64,000 nt of DNA from NCBI GenBank assembly GCA_003117195.1, contig BDSI01000075.1, positions 186,001 to 250,000 of the forward strand. The letters are read 5' to 3'. Under the pieces are notes generated by a model. It saw only the letters and a program-made list of their open reading frames with translations. It did no database searches and had not been told where the DNA came from. The position numbers and the translations under genes are program-made. This stretch comes from Eudorina sp. 2006-703-Eu-15. Its lineage: Eukaryota > Chlorophyta > Chlorophyceae > Chlamydomonadales > Volvocaceae. Shown in pieces: positions 1 through 10,714 of the stretch; within the stretch, counting starts at the first letter, position 1, and each line of letters opens with the position of its first letter.

Positions 1-262
1 GTGCTGGTTCTGAAATCTAAATCCCGGAATGAGGTGCTGCCTGTCATGCCAGCACAACCTGTTCGGCTGTCATGGCGGTGTGTTCTTCGCTGTCACCCGA
101 GTGGAGGCGTCAGGTCAGGAAGGTTGCGTGACGAATGGTGACGGTGGCAGTGGGCGGCGGATTGAGACCCCGGTCGGGGCCAATGTGTGGGATCACAACT
201 GCAGGTCATCGCGTATGGGTGCTTTCCGGTCGATATTACATATGGGCGCTTTCCGGTCGCAG

Positions 263-3200
263 GGCCACATCAACCAATTGCTCGCCATCAACAGCCTCCT
301 GTTCAGCTGCGGGCAGGACTGCAGCATTCGCGTGTGGGGCATGGAGGGCGAGGTATTCGTCTGCAAGGTGAGGGAGCGCAGGGTTAGAGTTGACGCATCT
401 GCGACGCACACCTGCCAAGGTTTTGGAACACGCTTTCGAAGACGCATCAGCATTACGTCGATTCCATTCAATGAACGCTGTGCAATCATCCCTTTTAGGC
501 TGGAATGGTTGCTGCGTCGCCCACTAAAACAAACACGCACGTACGTTTTTTTCTAAACGCACGCACGTACACTCACGCACCGGCTGTATGGGTCGGCCAT
601 TGGGTACACAGTGTATGCATACGGGCAGTTTTCGGGCGCTGCTCTGCCCCTAGCATGTTGCGCACCCCTGCTCATCCTGCCTACGAACACAAGCACGCGC
701 ACGGCTTTGAAAAGTGGGCATTGGCAGCGACCCACGGGAGCGAGGGTGCGAGGCTGTGCCGCTGACTAAGAACCGAGCGGCAGTGACGAGCTGGTGCACT
801 GTCACCGTTACCACCTTTGATGCGTGTCAGCGGCGGGGCCAAGTTTGCATGTCCCCATGTCCGTGGAAGGCGAGGGAGAGAGGGTGGGACTGTATACTAG
901 GAGGCTGAAAGACGCTGTCTTTTCCTGGTGTAGCGGGGTATACTCGCGGGTTCTTGGGATATGTTGTTGGGTGTGGCCCGTCAGCAACGAGGTTTTTTGT
1001 TGCATCGAACAAACCATCCGTGGATCAGGCCCTCCCCGCCCGCTGTTTGCGCGGTTCACTACGGTGGCTCGTCGGCGCCTTGGTCGTTACGACGCTACCC
1101 TGGGTTGCTCCTGCGTCGCGCAGCACATCCTGGACAAGGAGAAGGGCGGCCACACGCAGTCGGTGTTCTCCTTCGAGATGATCAACGGCTTCTTGGTGTC
1201 TGGGGACATGGGGGGATGCCTCAAGGTAAGCAGTAGGTGTCCCACGGGGGGCGGGCGGGGGCGGCGCATAGCGGGCTGCCGCCGCGGCGCGGCTGTGGCC
1301 ACTGCGTTTGCAGCGCATCATGCCATTTCAACGATCTCTGCCACCGCTCTGGTCACCACTCTGAATTCGAGGCACGGTCTTTCGGCAGCTGCCAGCAACC
1401 GAGCTGTACGCGGCATGGGGCATTAAGCACTCGACACGAGTATCTGGCCATACGGCCCTGTATTGATCTCGCCTGTTGGACGCCTGCCTTGCGGCCCCTT
1501 TCGTCTGCTTAAAAGTCAGCCGTTACTACACCCTCCGCCAATGGGGTCATTTTTACCCCCTCCACCCACTCACCCACGGCCGCAGATTTGGGACCCCAGC
1601 ACGGGGATGTGCACGCAAACGATCCAGTCGGCGCACAGCGGGACCATTACGGGCATCTTGCAGTACGGGGTGAGCATTGGGGGACTGAGGGAGGCGTTTG
1701 GGTGGATGGGCGGCGGGTGGCAGCCGGCTGTGGAGGCCGTCCGCGATGGAGGCCGTCCGCGGTGATGCGAGGACGACGGCATAAGCATGGGTTCCTGAGG
1801 TCGCTTCTCTCAAAAGCTGAGAAAGGTGTGAAACAGCTGGCATGTCTGCATTCTGCAGGGATGCGTCCTGCATTTTGGCAAATATCAGAGTCGTTCCTGT
1901 CTACGGCAGGTATCCTCCCCGTAACGACCCGCAAGCCCCCAAACCCGCAAGCCCTCAAAACCGCAACTGGCGCTCTGGGAGGTCGGGCGCCTCCATATTG
2001 TATTCTCATGCTCGAAGCCCCAGGGAGCGCGCATGGCTGCAGTACCTGGCCTGCATTCCTGTTCCCGACTCTGCGTCCGCAGATCAACGTCCTAACAACG
2101 TCGCTGGACGGGAAGATGAAGGTGTGGGAGCTGCTCAACCCGCCCATGCCAGGCGCTGTAGTGAAGCAGGAGCCAATCGACTGCTACTTCGGGGACGACG
2201 GCGGCGGCGGGAGTGGCGGGAGATACCGTCAGGTGCGTTGGGTTGGAGGCGGCGTTAGGCACAAGCTTGCGGGCTGGACAGCGCGACGGGTGGCGCGCGC
2301 CCAATCCTTTGCTGCGTGTCATCCTTATTGGACAGCAACGAAAGGGACAGCTGGAATCGATCTGGGAGCGGGTACCCCACGTCGCGGCACGCCGTGGCAG
2401 GATAGGAAACGGAAATGCCTTCCTGGTCGATGAGTTACTCATCGCCACGATCCGTAACGCAGTCCGGGTGCATACTTTCAGTGTACTTGGTTTTTTGTTC
2501 TCGCCGACTGCGGCCAACCTCCCTTGCACCGCTGCGCCTGGCGCCCCTTCCGAGCAACGCTGCGTCCGTCCCCGGTGGCAATGCCACCCACCACCCAGGG
2601 GGGGTCCGTGAACTCTATCCTGACGATGGACGGCTCCCCGGACAACAAGGGCGAGTGCATCGTGGCCATCGCGAACGTGCACGACGGCGTGCACCTCTAC
2701 AACGTGGACCAGAGCATGGCGCTGCTGGGGACGCTGCCGGGGGTGAGCGCCCGTCCGGGATTGCGCGCGAGCACGCGCTTTGTTGTGAACCGCAGTTGCC
2801 AGTGGGCGGGTTTATGCAGGAGGCATGAGTTTGCTTGCGGCTCAGCCGGATCACGTCAGGGGGGAGACATAATGGGTTGCACGCGGAAGAGACTCGACAG
2901 GATAATCTACGGATTTCAAGTTTTGAAAGCAGGGCGGGCTGTTGTACAGCGATGACGGCACAGGAATTCTGTGGCGCCGTTACCTGACAGCTGGTGAACG
3001 CCTCAGCGTTGAAGGTAACAGCTACTGTTTACGACCAGAAGCGCCAAGCTTAGAAGCCAGCTCGGTCCTTCATCGGACGCAGCAGCCAGGAGATCACCAG
3101 AATCCATATGCCTTGGTCCTTCGCAGTACGAGAAGCATGGCGACTAAGCCTGACAGCAGGGAAGGGGGAACACCCTGTGGCAGGATACCTATACCAGGGC

Positions 3201-3495
3201 TGCGGCAACGCCGTTCTAACTGCTTTCAGGGCTTCGAGCCGGCTGTGATCGCATGTCATGTCGCCACACTGTGGCTCAGGATGCTGTCCCGACGAACACT
3301 TTCGCTGCTTCTCCCCGTGTTGTACACATGGCCGCCTGGGCCGCCGTGTCGGGTAATGTGCCGTATTGAGTTTTCCCTCCCCCGCACATTCCCATACCGC
3401 AGGTGCTCATATGCCGGGCGATTACGAACGTTCCCGGCGCGGGCATCATCGTGGGTGACGACACAGGCAAAGTGCATATGTTCTCATGGACCTAG
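263..3495 (+). CDS. WD40-repeat propeller protein, C-terminal part (5' end outside the window)
   Basis: Exons I can join in one phase are 263-367, 1124-1225, 1586-1669, 2083-2232, 2599-2742 and 3403-3495 (stop TAG). They encode about 225 residues. Several WD40 blades are visible: SCGQDCSIRVWGMEG, VSGDMGGCLKIWDPSTG, TTSLDGKMKVWELL and a last blade GDDTGKVHMFSWT just before the stop. Spacing and the FSWT-type ending resemble the plant and algal CCCH zinc-finger WD40 (ZFWD) family, but any zinc finger would lie in exons to the left of the window, so that subgroup is a guess. Donors are GTGAGG, GTAAGC, GTGAGC, GTGCGT and GTGAGC; every junction falls in phase 0. The 756-nt gap between the first two exons could hide another blade. 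WD40 propellers act as protein-binding scaffolds; no enzyme activity is expected. Confidence 0.75.
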
Positions 3496-5775
3496 GCTTG
3501 TTCGGCTGCGACACGAATGGCACCGTGGTCGGCAATGTGTTCGGCGCCGTTGATAGCAGTAATGTTAGGAGAGCAGACGAGAGCGGGAAGGCTGTTGGAC
3601 GGCAGGCAGGGGCGCTGCGCTAAGAGACACAACTGGCGGTTAAGGGGATAGTCACTTGCGTACAGGGGAAACCCATGCCGCGCTCGGACTCCTTAGGGCT
3701 GGAGCAGGCATTGCTTGGGCGGTGGGACCATGAACTTCTGAGCCTAAAGCGGAAGATGGTTGAGGTCCACGAGCGTGGAGCGGTTCCTGTTTACTGCGGC
3801 TGGGATAAGACAACGCCGGGGTCGGATCGTTGGAACATTTGAGGTCAAGGTGAAGTTTGCAGAGTGAACGATGACGTGACGACGGCAACGGCGGTTTGTT
3901 GTCAAACCGTTGCAACGGTCTAACGATGGCATCTGTCCACTGAAGAACCGACCGCGGTCAAAGTGACCGACCTGCTCAATCCGCAAATCCACATCCAGGC
4001 AGGGACGGGTGCTATGCACCCTCAAAAAGTACAGGCCGAATGTGGATGAGACCCGCATGCAAAACGAACCCTCTCAAAAAATGGGTGCCAGCTTGCGTTT
4101 GCCTTCCTTTCGACTCTCCTGGTATGCACACCCCCACCACCACGTAAATAATATATGCAACAAGGAAATTCGTAGGCAAAAACCTCATTCCAGTGGCCCA
4201 AGAGCGGTGTTGTATTTGTATGTCTATGCGGTCGCTTAACTTTTGGGCAGCTGCAACACGCGCTTGCAAGCCCAAGCCGCAAACGGCGACGTGAAAGACG
4301 AGCTCGAGTTCCCAAGACCCCACCAAGGCACGAAAGATAATGCCCACCAAGCATGCGTGCGTGCCCACCCGCGAAACGTCCCGACCCGCCTCCACATAAC
4401 CGCAACCGGGGTCGAACCACGACCCCGAGGGTACTTCCCAAAGGGTATAATAAGCAAATACAATTGCCGGCCAGCAAGCCACTGCTGCCGCGCTCTGGCG
4501 CCGACACAGGTTTAGGGCTACACGTCTCAAGCTGGATCAGTGAAGCGCGCAAGCTTTTTGGTCATCTCACCGCACTCAACTCGACAGCCCTGTCAACCCG
4601 GCCCGACGTCCGCCCCATGGCCGTCATGTCAGAACGTCATGCTTAAGCCGACGACTGAATCAGGCCCACAATGCTATCACTGGCCGCCCGGGCCACCCGG
4701 ACAGACCAAATACCGGTGTTCTGCAGAGACTCCAGAGGCCCAACGGGACGACAATTAACAGTGCAAGGCCGAACAGGGGTGACGAATCCCAAACCGGCGG
4801 CCCTTCAGCCCACATAAAATTCTCCTTCCCCCTTCAACATCTCTCATCTCCTTCACCCGCCTCCCACACTCCGTGCTGCAGGCAAAGTCCAGAACTCCAC
4901 ATCCACCAGTCTCCTCAGTCCAACAGCCGCGCCTGGCTTCTGCAAACCCACTTCCACTGGAACCCCGCCTTCCCTTGCGACGCCCCAACACAAATACGGG
5001 GCCTCCGTCGCCCCCTAGCTGTGGCAACATGGGCGCGTCCAGCGCCGTGCTCGCCCTGCCACCCGTGCAGCATACCGGTATCTCCAGTTCCAACCCGTAA
5101 GCGGGATATGCATACAATGAACTGTAAGTGCCTGAAGCTTTTCTCTTGTCAAGACGACAGCAAACAATATGAAGCCCTATACAACGGAGCGCGGGGACAA
5201 TTGCTCAGTGCCGCATTTTATCCCAATACCGATTAACGAAAATAGTAGGTAGTAGGTATAAATCCTGGTCCTCGCAACCAAACCACAAAACAATGCTTAT
5301 GATTAGGAATGAACAGTGCTTTACGAGCAGCATGCTATGCAGGCGGCAGCCCCACAAAAAGGCAAGCACTTCGCAAATATCCAGGGTGGCAACGGCAGAG
5401 AGCTAGGGACGGCACCCGGTGCATCCATCCAACCGTGTCGCATGAACGAATGCCAACGGCGCCTGCCCTCAGAAATGTACAAGGATGTACGGAAAGCCCT
5501 TGCCCGCACGTTTTTCTGCATGGCACCGTGGGACGGTATGGCCCCTCCGCCCTGGCGCTGAATCCCTTACCGTGCTGACATTCACCCCAGCTACTGCTGC
5601 GTCAGTACACGAGCTACAGATCTCCACAGCGCATACGAGAGAATATGCGCATACAAGATAATATGAGACCTGCAATGTTCAAGCAATGCCTGGGCTTCTG
5701 CGCCAAGTCCGACTGACGGAAAGGCTGTAAATGCAGAACACGTCCGAGCCCACCCTCTGGAGCGGCCCGAGCTCC
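3496..5775. other. Spacer between WD40 gene and bZIP gene
   Basis: This is the 3' side of both flanking genes (they converge). It holds the tRNA-derived SINE-like unit listed separately (about 4400-4490). A pyrimidine-rich stretch ending in CTGCAG at about 4820-4880, followed by an open frame to about 5099 and a TGTAA motif near 5122, looks like a splice acceptor plus terminal exon on the plus strand. I could not link it to any upstream exon. No other coding signal is convincing. Confidence 0.4.
4400..4490 (-). mobile_element. tRNA-derived SINE-like unit with A-box and B-box
   Basis: On the minus strand, 4418-4408 reads GGTTCGACCCC, a perfect RNA polymerase III B-box. Positions 4481-4471 read TGGCTTGCTGG, close to an A-box, 52 bases upstream of it. 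The flanks do not fold into an intact tRNA: the T-stem fails after three pairs. This is what a decayed tRNA-derived SINE looks like, and such elements are known in Chlamydomonas. Target duplications were not found, so the outer borders are unknown. It could instead be a tRNA pseudogene. Confidence 0.35.
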
Positions 5776-7062
5776 TCATTCGACCTGGCCGCCGCGTCCC
5801 CCGAAGTCGCCCCGCTGGCCCGTCCCCGACCCGTGCCTGCACGCGTCGAGGTTGCGCCCGACAAGGTCGTTGCCGGGCCCTCGCCCAACCCGATACCCCT
5901 GGCCTCCGCCGCTGGAGCCGCCGACGGTGCCCTTCGGCGGCTTGGGTGCGTCCGCCCCTAGCAAGCCGCCCGCCCCCGTCATCTGCAGTAGCGACTGCAG
6001 GGTCTCCGCGGGTAGGGTGACAGACGAGCCCTGCTGCTTGCCCTCGATGCGTCCGCGCAGCATCGCATTCTCCTCCTTGAGCGCGATAATCTCCTTTTCG
6101 CTTTCCACGACCTGCCGCCGGCGACAATAAGGGTGACATTGTTATCCGGAAGTGCAGGGCAGAGCCTTTGTTAGGCACCTTCTGCGCCCGCCTGCAGACT
6201 GCCTGCCGCTATGTGTCGGTACTCCACTGCATGCCGTACCTTGTTCTGGAGGTCCTCCACGCGCTGCTTTAAGTTAGCTATCAAGTCCTTCTGCCTCTCT
6301 CTGAATCGGCGCTGGGCTTGCCGGTTCTTCTCTTTTGCGCTTGCTTGCGCAGTCACCCCCAAGCCGTTCTGGTTGCTGCGCTCGCTGCGTTCTCGTCCAC
6401 TAGGGGGTGGACTTTGGGACTCACTGCGACCGCTGCAGGAAACACGGGCGAACATAAGGAACCCGGCAAGCATGTTTTAAGTGCAGGAACCTTACAACTA
6501 TTTCGGCCGGAGTTAGTCGGCCTGTATAAAACGAGGAGAAACATACGTTCCGTGTACTCAGCGCGGCAACGTTGGCCTTCCCTTGCGCGGTATTTACATA
6601 ACGACTACTATTACATTATTATGAATTGTTTTACCTGTTGCTGGGAGATTCCACACTGGGCATACGCCGACGTTGCACAGGCGGTGGTACTGACGCACCC
6701 AAGTGCGACGACGTCGAGGGCCCAGCATGAGCGTTGTGGTTTGGTGGAACTGGTGCTGGATATGACTGCATCAGGGTCGCCTGCAGAAGGTTGTGAAGGC
6801 CATCTTCGCGCTGAACGCTATTTGGCACAGCCAGGCCGTCCAGCTGCAAGGCAAGATGTTGTTGTTGCACATGCTGCTCATGTTGTTGTTGTTGCTGCTG
6901 TTGTTGTTGGCGCTGCAAGTACTGCGCCAAGAGCGCGGTGGTCACCTCTGATTCCGAGGGCAGCGCACGGGCTGGACGAGGAGGCGGCTCCCGCGACTGG
7001 GCTGGCACCAAAGCGTAAACAGAACCATTTTGTGCTATGAAGAGCTGGCCCAGCCCATCCAT
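5776..7062 (-). CDS. bZIP transcription factor
   Basis: Three exons join in phase: 6635-7062, 6240-6432 and 5776-6111, giving 318 residues. The start is the ATG at 7062 (MDGLGQLFIAQNGSVYAL). The N-terminal half is Pro- and Gln-rich with a run of about ten glutamines near residue 55. The basic region is NRQAQRRFRERQK (from exon 2), containing the N-x7-R bZIP signature. A leucine zipper follows with Leu at heptad positions except one Ser, and exon 3 continues it (ESEKEIIALKEENAMLRGRI). The zipper is split by the intron between 6240 and 6111, which joins cleanly at AACAAG/GTC. It should bind DNA as a dimer in the nucleus. The C-terminus is Gly-rich with no domain I recognise. The target genes cannot be read from the sequence. 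Confidence 0.85.
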
Positions 7063-8729
7063 GAAAGGCAGATATCCTGCAGGCGGTCAACGGCGTCCTC
7101 CAGAGAGCTTCAGCACATGAATGTTGTCAAACAGGTAGGGGTTTGCTCACAAAACGTAACATCAACAGTCGTACAATGTATTATTAAAAATTAGCAAAGG
7201 TAATAATTTACGTGACACGCAGCTGATGCCGTAAATGTCGTGGAACGAAGGATGACTGTACCCTTGTTGTCATCATGCTTGCATTACATTATTCTATAGA
7301 GCAGCTGCCAAGTCGCATGGTCCATATATATTGCCGCACTCAGCTTTCTGTGTCAGCATGCGTTTACGGCAGAAGGTACATTTTTGACGTCAGGTCTGCC
7401 TTCATAAGCAACAAATTTAAAGGTACGAATGAGTTCAACCTAAGTACTGAATTCGTAAAATCTGACGGGAGCCTCTGAGACACACCCTTCGATCGTAGTA
7501 ATAATCTGTACATTGCTGGATGGAACTGAGCTGGGACACACGGCCTACGGTCAAGGGCATTCTTATCCATACCGATGTACTCATCCTAATTGCATGTGTG
7601 GCGTGCTGATCCTAATCCAGTCAGCTGTTTGCCGTTTGCCATCCACATCCCGAGGGGCGGGGTCCTAATCCTATAACCGAAGGCAAAGGGTGACGACCGT
7701 ACGTCCCGAAATTGTTGGGCATGGGCGGCCGCGACCAGCGGGGTACGCGCTAGTTTTCGTGTATCATTCTCCGCCTCTCCTAACCCGGCCCGGGAAGGAC
7801 CCTTCCATAATGCATCGGAGCTCAGCTAACCCCGCCGGCGAAGCCCGCACGTCCCCCTCGCTCCCATCACACCGGCTTTCACAGGTTCGATGCCCCGGCG
7901 CACATGTGACACCGCCCGTCTTCTCAATCCTAAACCCGGGTTGCTATCCCTATCCTGAGTTACACCTCCCGAGGCTCTTATCCTTATCCTAACCCCCCCC
8001 CTTATCCTTATCCTAATCTCTATTTTTCCCTGACCAGTACCCGGGCCCAATCTCTAATCCTTGCAACCCTCCACAAAGACGCGCTTGCCAGCGCTTGCAC
8101 GTCTGAATGGTCCGAAGAAAAAGGTTGTTAGGACAGTGCCGGCATGTTAAGACACAGCGCAGACCCAGTCCATGACTGCAGTCAGTTTTTTGATTGCATC
8201 TCCGATAACTCTTCACTAGGCGCCGTTTCCATTGCGCGACGGCCCGCCCCGACACCGCGACACGCCCATGAAGGAATGCGTACCCCTCCTGTACCGGCCG
8301 TAGGTTGGGTGCAGCGATACCATCCGACAGTCATTGTTGTTGGGGGCCTTGTTTCGTGGATAACCGGGTATGGTGCTGTCCTTCGTCAGTTGCTTCTTCA
8401 GAGCTAGGGTCTCCAAGTGTGATGACTTCAACAAGGAATTCGGGTTAAATATCTCAGTTGTGACCTTGAACCTAGAAGTCGTGTTGGCTGAACAACAGTA
8501 CAACGGAGGGCGATACGTCGCGGAATCCCAATATAATCAAGCCCATTAGCCATTGTCCAATGTAATGCCTCGATAACTTCTTGCAGCATAAGTGACCTAG
8601 AACTTAGTTACTAAAGATTCTTTTACCGTACGGCTGGAACGTTGGACTGTGTATGAGCACTGAGGTCTTTGGCAACAGTATCAACCCAACTGATAAGCGT
8701 TTTAGGATTCAGGTATTGCAGATTCCACC
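7063..8729. other. Divergent spacer between bZIP and VTC1
   Basis: Both neighbouring genes start from this 1.67-kb gap, so it must hold both promoters. The bZIP side (7100-7600) is AT-rich. The middle is a degenerate array of CCTAATCC/CTTATCC-like units, densest at 7975-8022. No long open frame looks coding. Confidence 0.5.
7975..8022. repeat. Minisatellite of CTTATCCTTATCCTAA units
   Basis: Two copies of CTTATCCTTATCCTAA flank a run of nine or more C. Weaker copies of CCTAATCC occur at about 7606 and 7662. The unit differs from the usual green-algal telomere repeats (TTTTAGGG and TTTAGGG), so this is not read as an interstitial telomere. Confidence 0.5.
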
Positions 8730-9607
8730 ATGCCGACAGTACTGAACAACACAAATGGCAAGATGGCCACCAGCTACATATTCGACAAGCTCTATGGTAC
8801 CAAGCAGTTTACCGCAGGTGCTGAGCTGCAGCTTCCACGCAAGGTTCCTATGCGCGTGGAGCCCAAGTCTTACTTTGGTAAGTTTGGCTATTTCTTTTTG
8901 CAACGACGGCTGGCGTGTTTTTTTATAAGATGAGCATTTATTTCATTTGCGGTGCGCAGCTAATGAACGGACGTACTTGAGCTGGATGGGCATGGCCATC
9001 ACGTTAGGAGGCGTGTCGTCGGCGCTGGTGGGGTTCTCCGGAAACGGGGACGATGACTCCACCGACCGCTTGATATCAAAGAGGACTATTGATGTTGTAA
9101 CGTGCATCTATTCGCCGTTGGCTATCCTTATTATGTGTTACGCCCTCTTTACGTACGAGTGGCGGAGCAAGTTCATGCGGACGAAACAGGTAATGCCGTG
9201 GGAGCGCGTTGGGTCACTGCTTACACATTGGAAGACGGAATAGAATTTGGGCAGGCCTATGCGAAGATGGGCTGAGGGGTTACAGGGCACCCGGTGGTTG
9301 ATTCACAAGGTACGGAGCCACTGTACCCTATCGCGTTCCTTTCATCGGACAGCGCTCGCCCAGCAGTCTGACCGCCCGGCACCTTAGCACGGTAGTCATT
9401 ATGAGTAACCGTTACAAGGTGGACCTTTAGTCCCGCCCGGGCGTTCTAACGGGCCCGTAGGCGCCTCATCTCGTTCATTATGCTCTCCACTGCGCCCTCC
9501 AGATTGGTTTCTTCGACGATAAGATTGGGCCCATCACCGTGGCGGGGCTGGTACTCATGACTCTACTGGTGATCTTCACCGTCGCGCTGGTTGACTACCT
9601 TTTCTGA
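8730..9607 (+). CDS. VTC1: VTC1, small membrane subunit of the vacuolar transporter chaperone complex
   Basis: Exons 8730-8877, 8960-9189 and 9503-9607 give 160 residues. The family signature VEPKSYFANERTYLSW (DUF202/VTC1) is formed across the first intron, which splits a GCT codon. Three membrane segments follow: MAITLGGVSSALVGF, a second around SPLAILIMCYALFTY, and a C-terminal one ending LVIFTVALVDYLF. VTC complexes make polyphosphate and move it into acidocalcisomes or vacuoles; VTC1 is the membrane subunit without the catalytic tunnel domain. Chlamydomonas VTC1 is known to be needed for polyphosphate storage and sulfur-starvation acclimation. The start is supported by CACC before the ATG and by the typical short N-terminus. 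Length is as expected, with an extended loop (GNGDDDSTDR) between helices 1 and 2. Confidence 0.92.
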
Positions 9608-10714
9608 AATGCTTGCCCTGTTGGGAGAAGCCTGGTGGAGCAGGTCATGAGGTTTGTGTAGCCGCATGGATGCGGGCTCATGTCATCATTGCATTATTGC
9701 AAGGACGATGCCAACATTGCAGCGGGGAGGCTTTCAGTTGTGCTTGTACCGGTGGGGTATGGGTGTGGGATAACACAGCGATGCGTGCGTGGGTGACGCC
9801 GTTCAGTGCCGCCTGCGACGCACTCGGGTTTCGTGGGCAGAGCTGGGTTCAGAACTGCTCGGCATGACGGGGTATGGCGTATGGGGATTCGCCCGAGACA
9901 CTGAGCGTGGCCAGTATGCGTGTTGAATAGACTGGTCGTCACCGGTTATCTAGGGTCCGGCGGGTGTTCAATGCTCATTGCTTGATATTCACGGTTGTTA
10001 GTACAGTGTTCGAAGCATTGGCTCGGGGTGGATTGGATCTGTTGGGCAGTGGCTATTGCACCTTGCACGTATACATCTCGGTGCTAACCAGGTTGTCAAA
10101 CTACATAACCTTCAGAGAGTATGCGTTGGTTCGGGGTCGTGCGTAAGGCCGGGATGCCGAACTTCTGCAACGTTGTTGCCGGCAATAGTTGCGACGACAC
10201 TTTGCGGCCAGCTATGGCCGACGACTTGCATATGCCACAACAACAACATATGCCACAACAACAAACGCCTGATTGTTCAAAACCCCGTGGATTCATTGCG
10301 TCGACGGCTTCTACTAAGCACACATGAAGCGCCAGCCGCCAGCCTCACGCCGTGCCCAGCAGGAAATGCCCTGCGTGGGTAATCATCGCGCCCGTCTGTG
10401 CCACTACTGCTAACTGCGTTCTATGCTGCGGATTGCCCTCCTCGTGCGGCGTGAACCTTTGCATGCGTTGGCCCTGACTGAATGCGCACTTCACATCTGC
10501 CCACTGTGCCCCCTCGCTGCTCATCGTCTTGTACAGACGATTGTGGCATGCACCTCGCCCTGGCACGCCATCGCGTTGCCCTCCCGCACTACCTCGCCGC
10601 GGCTGTGGTACAAACCCGTCATTTTCATCACGCACTGCAATCCTGCGACCGCGTGAAGCCATCTGCCAGCCGCCCTGGTCTAACTTCGCCGTGAGGCCCC
10701 ACCTTTCCCCAACA
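9608..10714. other. Spacer between convergent VTC1 and E4-E2 genes
   Basis: This 1.1-kb stretch contains both 3' ends. A short repeat of CATATGCCACAACAACAA occurs twice near 10230-10266. No coding signal or RNA gene is apparent. Confidence 0.45.

Noticed and set aside
4012..4552. Two overlapping minus-strand open frames of 172 and 176 codons
   Set aside because: They overlap in different frames, lack splice logic or a recognisable family, and cover the SINE-like unit.
7975..8022. Interstitial telomere
   Set aside because: The unit is CTTATCC/CCTAATCC and does not match TTTTAGGG or TTTAGGG.
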